From Chitinophaga pinensis (GTDB taxonomy: Bacteria; Bacteroidota; Bacteroidia; AKYH767-A; OLB10), in assembly GCA_945872015.1 (NCBI GenBank), contig CAMBYJ010000008.1, positions 1 through 19,231 on the forward strand: DNA of 19,231 nucleotides, read 5' to 3'. The notes beneath the pieces are model-generated. The model had not been told where the DNA came from. It did no database searches and saw only the letters and a list, made by a program, of their open reading frames with translations. Both the position numbers and the translations under genes were made by a program. Positions 15,029 to 19,231 of the stretch are shown piece by piece. Every line of letters starts with the position of its first letter. The stretch's first letter is position 1.

Positions 15029-16576
15029 ATGTCGGATAAAACAATACAACTTGAAAATCAAATAGCACTGGCACAATTAGGTGGCGGTGAAAAGCGAATA
15101 GAAGCACAACACAAAAAAGGAAAGTTAACTGCGCGTGAGCGTTTGCATTTTTTACTCGACGAAAATTCGTTCGAAGAAATCGGCATGTTTGTAACGCATC
15201 GTTCTACAGAGTTTGGACTTGACCGCGAGAAGTATTTAGGCGATGGTGTCGTTACAGGTTATGGAACCATTAACGGAAGAATGGTGTATGTATTTGCGCA
15301 AGATTTTACTGTTTTTGGAGGTTCACTTTCTGAATCACATGCAGAAAAAATTTGTCGCATTATGGATCTTGCTATGCAAAACGGAGCACCTGTTATCGGA
15401 TTAAATGATTCGGGCGGAGCAAGGATTCAGGAAGGTGTTGTTTCGTTAGGTGGTTATGCGGATATATTTTACCGCAACACGATGGCATCAGGGGTAATTC
15501 CGCAGATCAGTGCTATCATGGGACCATGCGCTGGTGGTGCTGTTTATTCGCCTGCTATTACCGACTTTATCATGATGGTAGAAAATACCAGCTACATGTT
15601 TGTTACGGGTCCGAATGTGGTAAAAACCGTTACGCACGAAGAAGTAACGAGCGAAGAATTAGGAGGTGCATCAACACATAGTTCTAAATCGGGTGTTACC
15701 CATTTTTCATGTGCGAATGAAATAGAATGCATACAAAACATCAAACGCTTATTAAGTTACGTTCCTTCTAATTGTGAAGAAGATGCACCAGCATTACCGT
15801 ATACTGAGGGCGATGAAACTCGTGTTGCATTGAATACAATTATTCCTGATAATCCAAATCAGCCTTACGATATTCGTGAAGTAATTGAACAGGTTATTGA
15901 TGATGATGGCGAAGGCTTTTTTGAAGTACATAAAAACTTTGCAGAAAATATTGTTGTAGGCTTTGCACGTTTAGGTGGAAAGTCGATTGGTATTGTTGCA
16001 AATCAGCCAGCATTTTTAGCGGGTGTATTAGATATTAATTCCTCCACAAAGGCAGCGCGTTTTGTTCGCTTTTGTGATTGCTTTAATATTCCTTTGTTAG
16101 TATTTGAAGATGTTCCAGGATTTCTTCCAGGTACTGATCAAGAGTGGCATGGTATCATTACCAACGGAGCGAAGTTGTTATTTGCATTTAGTGAAGCAAC
16201 TGTTCCTCGTATTACGGTGATTACACGTAAAGCATACGGTGGTGCTTATGATGTAATGAACTCGAAACATATTGGTGCCGATATGAATTACGCATGGCCT
16301 ACGGCAGAGATTGCGGTAATGGGTGCACGTGGTGCTGCTGAAATTATTTTCAAAAATGAAATTGCTGCTGCTGCTGATCCTCAACAAAAATTAAAAGAAA
16401 AAGAAGAAGAATATATTAATCACTTTGCGAATCCTTATAGAGCAGCAGAGCGAGGATATGTTGATGAAGTAATAATGCCAGAAGCAACTAGAGGTAAATT
16501 AATTAGAGCCTTTAAGATGCTCGAAAATAAAGCCGTTAAATTACCGAAGAAGAAACACGGGAATATTCCTTTATAG
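15029..16576 (+). CDS. Acyl-CoA (propionyl-CoA type) carboxylase, carboxyltransferase subunit
   Basis: Cytoplasmic beta subunit that transfers CO2 from carboxybiotin to an acyl-CoA, most likely propionyl-CoA giving methylmalonyl-CoA. The 515-residue protein is full length with both crotonase-fold halves. The N-half has LGGGEKRIEAQHKKGKLTAR, DGVVTGYGTINGR, LNDSGGARIQEGVVSLGGYA and the oxyanion-type GPCAGGAVYSPA. The C-half has NQPAFLAGVLDINSSTKAAR, EDVPGFLPGTDQEWHGII and RKAYGGAYDVMNSKHIGAD, followed by WPTAEIAVMGARGA. Asp408 in GGAYDVM appears to sit at the position linked to propionyl-CoA preference in actinobacterial PccB; this is from memory of the family. The closely related decarboxylase alpha subunit (MmdA) cannot be excluded. 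No biotin carboxylase or biotin carrier gene is adjacent, so the partner must lie elsewhere. A strong terminator follows 16 bases after the stop. Confidence 0.92.
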   Translation: MSDKTIQLENQIALAQLGGGEKRIEAQHKKGKLTARERLHFLLDENSFEEIGMFVTHRSTEFGLDREKYLGDGVVTGYGTINGRMVYVFAQDFTVFGGSLSESHAEKICRIMDLAMQNGAPVIGLNDSGGARIQEGVVSLGGYADIFYRNTMASGVIPQISAIMGPCAGGAVYSPAITDFIMMVENTSYMFVTGPNVVKTVTHEEVTSEELGGASTHSSKSGVTHFSCANEIECIQNIKRLLSYVPSNCEEDAPALPYTEGDETRVALNTIIPDNPNQPYDIREVIEQVIDDDGEGFFEVHKNFAENIVVGFARLGGKSIGIVANQPAFLAGVLDINSSTKAARFVRFCDCFNIPLLVFEDVPGFLPGTDQEWHGIITNGAKLLFAFSEATVPRITVITRKAYGGAYDVMNSKHIGADMNYAWPTAEIAVMGARGAAEIIFKNEIAAAADPQQKLKEKEEEYINHFANPYRAAERGYVDEVIMPEATRGKLIRAFKMLENKAVKLPKKKHGNIPL

Positions 16577-16592
16577 AAAATCAAACACCAAT

Positions 16593-16625
16593 AAAAAATC
16601 CCGGGGAGCTTCCTCGGGATTTTTT
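16593..16625. terminator. Bidirectional intrinsic terminator
   Basis: The hairpin pairs AAAAAATCCCGGGGA (16593-16607) with TCCTCGGGATTTTTT (16611-16625) around the loop GCT. There is one G-U wobble in a GC-rich core, and six T residues follow on either strand. It ends the carboxyltransferase gene on the plus strand and lies 19 bases past the stop of the 88-residue minus-strand gene, so it can serve both. Confidence 0.9.
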
Positions 16626-16644
16626 GGTTTGAAGAGAACTGTTT

Positions 16645-16911
16645 TTAATTCAATATCAGGTTTTCAATTGATATGTTCGGAAGGTAAGCGTCTACGATGC
16701 GTTCAGATCGGGTAGCAGCAATTTTGGCTATGCGATTACGCTTTACATGATACCATAGTTGAATGTAATAACCATTCATGTAATAAAGATTAACACGATA
16801 ATAGCTGTTTTGACGAACCATTAAAAAGTTGGCGTGATGCCAGACATGCCATGCCTTCTCATCAAAGTTGAGAGCATTAAATTTATCTACTGAAAGTGCA
16901 TCCGTTATCAT
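16645..16911 (-). CDS. Small aromatic-rich protein of unknown function
   Basis: I do not recognise a named family. The 88-residue protein starts at the ATG at 16911; an in-frame TTG at 16941 would add ten residues but is less likely. It has no signal peptide, lipobox or membrane segment. The N-terminal part is helical (ALSVDKFNALNFDEKAWHVW). The middle is strikingly aromatic: WHVWHH (21-26), YY at 37-38, 43-44 and 48-49, and WYH (53-55), as in a beta-sheet with alternating Tyr. A basic stretch follows (KRNRIAKIAATRSER, 57-71). The pattern FL..R...Y.V.LY....Y..Q.WY....N.I..I recalls short uncharacterised Bacteroidota proteins, from memory only. The gene sits alone between two terminators; TACGTTGC at 16945-16938 is only a poor -7 candidate. 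Coding likelihood is good but untested. Confidence 0.62.
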   Translation of the reverse strand: MITDALSVDKFNALNFDEKAWHVWHHANFLMVRQNSYYRVNLYYMNGYYIQLWYHVKRNRIAKIAATRSERIVDAYLPNISIENLILN

Positions 16912-17015
16912 TATCTGCTTTTTGATGATACAATAATGCAACGTATTAGCGCATTTTCGCCTTCTATTTTGGTTAATCTCCTAAAAAAATGGGTTAAAAT
17001 GGGTTTTGCATCAAT

Positions 17016-17045
17016 AAAAAACCCCGAGGCAAATGCTCGGGGTTT
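17016..17045 (-). terminator. Intrinsic terminator of the lamin-tail protein gene
   Basis: On the minus strand AAACCCCGAG (17045-17036) pairs perfectly with CTCGGGGTTT (17028-17019) around a 7-base loop, and the T run continues to 17016. It lies 21 bases past the stop of the lamin-tail protein gene. The plus-strand side has only TTTC, so it works mainly in the minus direction and separates that gene from the 88-residue gene downstream. Confidence 0.9.
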
Positions 17046-17066
17046 CTCAAAATTATGTTTTAGCAA

Positions 17067-18005
17067 TTATTTAGAAAGCTCTACACGTTGTAGCATGCTG
17101 CCTGTTGCTGTTTGAATTTTAACAATGTAAACGCCTTTGTTTAGGTCTGATAAATTCATTGAATAAATTGCATCGAAATCGCCTAAATCAGCTGATTTTA
17201 CTTCACGGCCTAACAAATCAATTACTGATACTGTCACTTGCTTGAAATAATCTTTCGTCATGTCGATGTGTAATAAACCACGAGTTGGGTTTGGATACAT
17301 TAAAATATTCATAGTTGATTTTACCTCTGCAATTGCCGTTACACAACCATTTGCATTTGCTACGTTAGCAGCACCTGGAGTTGAACACATGCGGTTAAAA
17401 TCAACTGAATTATTATTTGAATCTGTTCCATCAGGATATCTTCCAATACTAAAGAATCTTGATAAAACTGAATCGGCAACAAGAGTATCGCTATTACCTG
17501 AAGGCACTCCAGCTACTTCTAAATAAGGAGCAAGACAATCACCTTCGTAGCTAACTACATCGATGATGTTTCCTTGTTGAATATCTTGTAGGTAAACTGC
17601 ATCTGGAGATGGAGTAGTTGAAGTTGCAGATGCCGCATTTTGAATTGCATTTGTAGCTGGTATTAAACTTAAATTACAGTTTGGAACTTTTCCAGAGCTA
17701 CTGCAAATTACGAAAAATGCTCCTGCATTTAAAGTTTGTGCAGGAAGTGCGATTGAATCATATGGCTTATTACCTGTAGTTCCACTTGTGCTTCCGTTAA
17801 ACAACACTAATTTAAAATCTGCCAAGTTCACTGGATTAGGACCTACATTGTATAGCTCTACATATTCAGCACTATCAACACCTGGTTGATCATAATCGAT
17901 TTCATTAATTACTAATCCTTGCGCATTAACCATGTTGGTCATTAGTATTGCAACTGCAAATACCATTGCGATTTTTGTAATACAAAACGTAAATGTTTTC
18001 TTCAT
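17067..18005 (-). CDS. Lamin-tail-domain protein with type IX secretion sorting domain
   Basis: Exported, probably surface-attached or secreted protein of 312 residues. A signal peptide (about 1-28, ending MVNA) is predicted to leave Gln29 at the mature N-terminus. A lamin tail domain (about 29-155) follows, opening with LVINEIDYDQPGVDSAEYVELYN and continuing through LADFKLVLFNG, AGAFFVICSS and IIDVVSYEGD. A linker resembles other proteins of this kind (GRYPDGTDSNNNSVDF, CSTPGAANVAN). The C-terminal 80 residues are a T9SS type A sorting domain: YPNPTRG (237-243), VSVIDLLGREV, LNKGVYIVKI (288-297) and a final Lys. The lamin tail domain is a beta-sandwich binding module; no catalytic domain is present and the ligand is unknown. 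A perfect TAnnTTTG promoter element lies 34 bases upstream and an intrinsic terminator follows. Conserved Cys residues (101, 110, 157, 207, 221) may form disulfides. Confidence 0.9.
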   Translation of the reverse strand: MKKTFTFCITKIAMVFAVAILMTNMVNAQGLVINEIDYDQPGVDSAEYVELYNVGPNPVNLADFKLVLFNGSTSGTTGNKPYDSIALPAQTLNAGAFFVICSSSGKVPNCNLSLIPATNAIQNAASATSTTPSPDAVYLQDIQQGNIIDVVSYEGDCLAPYLEVAGVPSGNSDTLVADSVLSRFFSIGRYPDGTDSNNNSVDFNRMCSTPGAANVANANGCVTAIAEVKSTMNILMYPNPTRGLLHIDMTKDYFKQVTVSVIDLLGREVKSADLGDFDAIYSMNLSDLNKGVYIVKIQTATGSMLQRVELSK

Positions 18006-18039
18006 AGTTTTTTGTTTTTATTCCCAATTTTGAGGGAAG

Positions 18040-18047
18040 CAAATTTA
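18040..18047 (-). promoter_or_regulatory. -7 promoter element for the lamin-tail protein gene
   Basis: TAAATTTG on the minus strand is an exact TAnnTTTG match, followed by C. It lies 34 bases before the ATG at 18005, giving a longer leader (about 27 bases) than at the other genes here. No clear -33 TTG was seen at the expected distance. Confidence 0.55.
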
Positions 18048-18100
18048 ATCTTCCATTTCGAAATTAGCTCTATTCTAGATTAATTATTTGTAAAGTATTC

Positions 18101-18108
18101 TATTTTTG
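18101..18108 (+). promoter_or_regulatory. -7 promoter element for the polysaccharide deacetylase gene
   Basis: TATTTTTG is an exact TAnnTTTG match and ends only seven bases before the ATG at 18116, so the transcript may start at or within a few bases of the start codon. A TTTG at 18087-18090 is too close (10 bases) to be a standard -33 element. Confidence 0.5.
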
Positions 18109-18115
18109 GGGTCGT

Positions 18116-18724
18116 ATGGTTAGGCTGCCCTCCTTTTTACGATGGATTTATCCGAATGCAATATGGAATTTACCTTCTGAACGAAAGGTTGTATACCTAA
18201 CGTTTGATGATGGCCCAAATCCGGTTGTAACTGAAAAAATACTTGCCCTTCTCGAAGATTATCAAGCCAAAGCCACCTTTTTTTGCATTGGAAAAAACAT
18301 CGAACAGCACCCTGAGCTTTTTAAATTAGTCAAAGAAAAAGGTCATCACATTGGTTCTCACACCTATTCTCATATAAACGGATGGAAATCAAACAGCAAA
18401 GATTACTTAACTGATTACCAAAAAGGCTGTGATTTAGCCGGCAGTAACTTGTTTCGTCCTCCCTACGGTCGTATCCTTTTGAACCCACTTCAAACCATTC
18501 AAAAACAAGACAAGGTGATTATGTGGGATATTTTAAGCAAGGATTACGATGCATCAATAACTCCTGAAACAGTATTGAACAATGTTCTAAGAAATATTAA
18601 ACCTGGCGCTATCATCGTTTTTCACGATAGCGAAAAGGCAAAGAAAAATGTACTCGCTGTGTTACCTCAATTATTGCAATACCTAAAACAACTAGGCTAT
18701 GCAATGGAGGCCATTCCGTATTAA
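18116..18724 (+). CDS. Polysaccharide deacetylase (NodB/CE4) family protein
   Basis: Metal-dependent carbohydrate esterase that removes acetyl groups from N-acetylated sugars such as peptidoglycan or chitin-like chains. The 202-residue protein is essentially a bare NodB domain with all five motifs: TFDDGP (29-34, with catalytic and metal Asp31 and Asp32), SHTYSH (81-86, metal ligands His82 and His86), RPPYG (114-118), MWDILSKDYD (136-145) and IVFHDS (167-172, His170). It has no obvious signal peptide; the N-terminal MVRLPSFLRWIYPNAIWNLP matches the usual start of short Bacteroidota members and supports the ATG at 18116. Cellular location and substrate are uncertain. It is divergent from the lamin-tail gene and followed after 108 bases by the DUF2723 gene. 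Confidence 0.93.
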   Translation: MVRLPSFLRWIYPNAIWNLPSERKVVYLTFDDGPNPVVTEKILALLEDYQAKATFFCIGKNIEQHPELFKLVKEKGHHIGSHTYSHINGWKSNSKDYLTDYQKGCDLAGSNLFRPPYGRILLNPLQTIQKQDKVIMWDILSKDYDASITPETVLNNVLRNIKPGAIIVFHDSEKAKKNVLAVLPQLLQYLKQLGYAMEAIPY

Positions 18725-18805
18725 GTTAATTTTTATTAAACATTACATTGAATAAATCTTTTTGATGTTTAACCTATTGCTGATATTCCCCTTGTAAATA
18801 ATTCT

Positions 18806-18813
18806 TAAATTCG
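18806..18813 (+). promoter_or_regulatory. Possible -7 element for the DUF2723 gene
   Basis: TAAATTCG matches seven of eight positions of TAnnTTTG and ends 19 bases before the ATG at 18833, close to the 17-18 base spacing of other genes here. A TTG at 18792-18794 is too close for a -33 element. Confidence 0.3.
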
Positions 18814-18832
18814 CCCATCTTATTTTATAAAT

Positions 18833-19231
18833 ATGAATCATTATAAGCGTATAAATAATCTCTTCGGATGGATTGCTTTTGCAATTTCAGCGTTCGTGTA
18901 TTTAAGCACCATTGAACCAACAGGTAGCTTCTGGGATTGCGGCGAGTTCATCGCATCTTCTTACCGACTTCAAGTGGGTCACCCTCCTGGAGCACCGTTG
19001 TTCTTAATGCTTGGAAGAGTATTTAGCTTGGCATCAGGCGGCGATATCAGACTTGTTTCTGTTATGATTAATGTTTTATCTGCTTTAATGAGCGCCTTTA
19101 CCATTCTGTTTTTATTCTGGACAATCACGGCTATTGCCAAAAAGATAGTTGCTAAAAGCGGAGAATTTACAAGTTCACAGTTAATTGGAATTATGGGCGC
19201 TGGACTAGTTGGTTCATTAGCCTATACTTTC
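18833..19231 (+). CDS. DUF2723 family multi-pass membrane protein, N-terminal part
   Basis: The first 133 codons of a gene that runs past the window end. The start MNHYKRINNLFGWIAFAISA leads into a first membrane segment (about 10-27), then the strongly conserved block WDCGEFIASSYRLQVGHPPG (34-53) followed by APLFLMLGRVFSLAS, which identifies the DUF2723 family. Two further membrane segments are visible (about 74-102 and 115-133). These proteins are usually around 1000 residues, with a GT-C glycosyltransferase-like membrane part; animal TMEM260, a protein O-mannosyltransferase, belongs to the same family. An acidic residue in WDCGEF (Asp35 or Glu38) would be the analogous catalytic candidate. 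Activity in bacteria is not established to my knowledge. It shares strand with the deacetylase gene, with no clear terminator in the 108 bases between. Confidence 0.88.
   Translation, partial: MNHYKRINNLFGWIAFAISAFVYLSTIEPTGSFWDCGEFIASSYRLQVGHPPGAPLFLMLGRVFSLASGGDIRLVSVMINVLSALMSAFTILFLFWTITAIAKKIVAKSGEFTSSQLIGIMGAGLVGSLAYTF

Noticed and set aside
16912..16941. TTG start at 16941 for the small aromatic-rich gene
   Set aside because: It falls inside the only weak -7 candidate, and an ATG with an A-rich leader is available at 16911.
16975..17007. Short direct repeat AATGGGTT before the lamin-tail gene terminator
   Set aside because: Only two copies of eight bases in AT-rich DNA; likely chance.
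18736..18772. Inverted repeat TTAAACAT/ATGTTTAA after the polysaccharide deacetylase gene
   Set aside because: An AT-only-rich 8-bp stem with a loop of about 20 bases and no following T run; too weak to call a terminator or an operator.
1..19231. Mobile element, prophage, CRISPR array or defence system
   Set aside because: No transposase, integrase, terminal inverted repeats, spacer-repeat pattern or known defence gene was seen on either strand.

Overview
The window is AT-rich chromosomal DNA from a member of the Bacteroidota outside the gut Bacteroides type. The evidence is a secreted protein with a type IX secretion (T9SS) C-terminal sorting domain, an OMP_b-brl_3-type TonB receptor-like protein, a DUF2723 membrane protein, an SDR-type L-threonine dehydrogenase, promoters of the TAnnTTTG type, A-rich leaders without clear Shine-Dalgarno sites, and signal peptides whose predicted cleavage leaves Gln at +1 (the 'Bacteroidetes Q-rule'). 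I would not name a genus.

Region 1 (1-10446, all minus strand) is a nearly gapless run of nine genes, read from high to low coordinates: DUF502 membrane protein, a secreted coiled-coil protein of unknown function, L-threonine 3-dehydrogenase, cysteinyl-tRNA synthetase (cysS), an M28-family glutaminyl-peptide cyclotransferase lipoprotein, a TonB-receptor-like outer membrane beta-barrel protein, penicillin-binding protein 1A, succinyl-CoA:3-ketoacid CoA-transferase subunit A, and a four-helix-bundle (23S rRNA IVP family) gene cut by the window edge. Junctions are overlaps or gaps of 1 to 70 bases. The CoA-transferase B subunit, which carries the catalytic Glu, is not in the window. The four-helix-bundle gene and an 8-base periodic repeat stand where subunit B would be expected.

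Region 2 (10447-16625) begins with a divergent intergenic region. A THUMP-like SAM methyltransferase on the plus strand runs tail to tail into a MmcQ/YjbR-family gene on the minus strand, with their stop codons sharing a TTAA. DNA polymerase I (polA, all three domains apparently active) and a propionyl-CoA-carboxylase-type carboxyltransferase (pccB-like) follow on the plus strand, closed by a strong bidirectional terminator.

Region 3 (16645-19231) holds an 88-residue orphan protein boxed between two terminators, a T9SS-exported lamin-tail-domain protein (both minus strand), and on the plus strand a complete polysaccharide deacetylase and the first 133 codons of a DUF2723 protein.

The window is mostly housekeeping and envelope genes. 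I see no insertion sequence, prophage, CRISPR array, tRNA, rRNA or defence island, and no clearly new system. The best lead is functional: the glutaminyl cyclase lies in the same gene run as two exported proteins whose predicted mature N-terminus is Gln, and a third such protein (the T9SS cargo) lies elsewhere in the window. No intergenic stretch exceeds about 155 bases.
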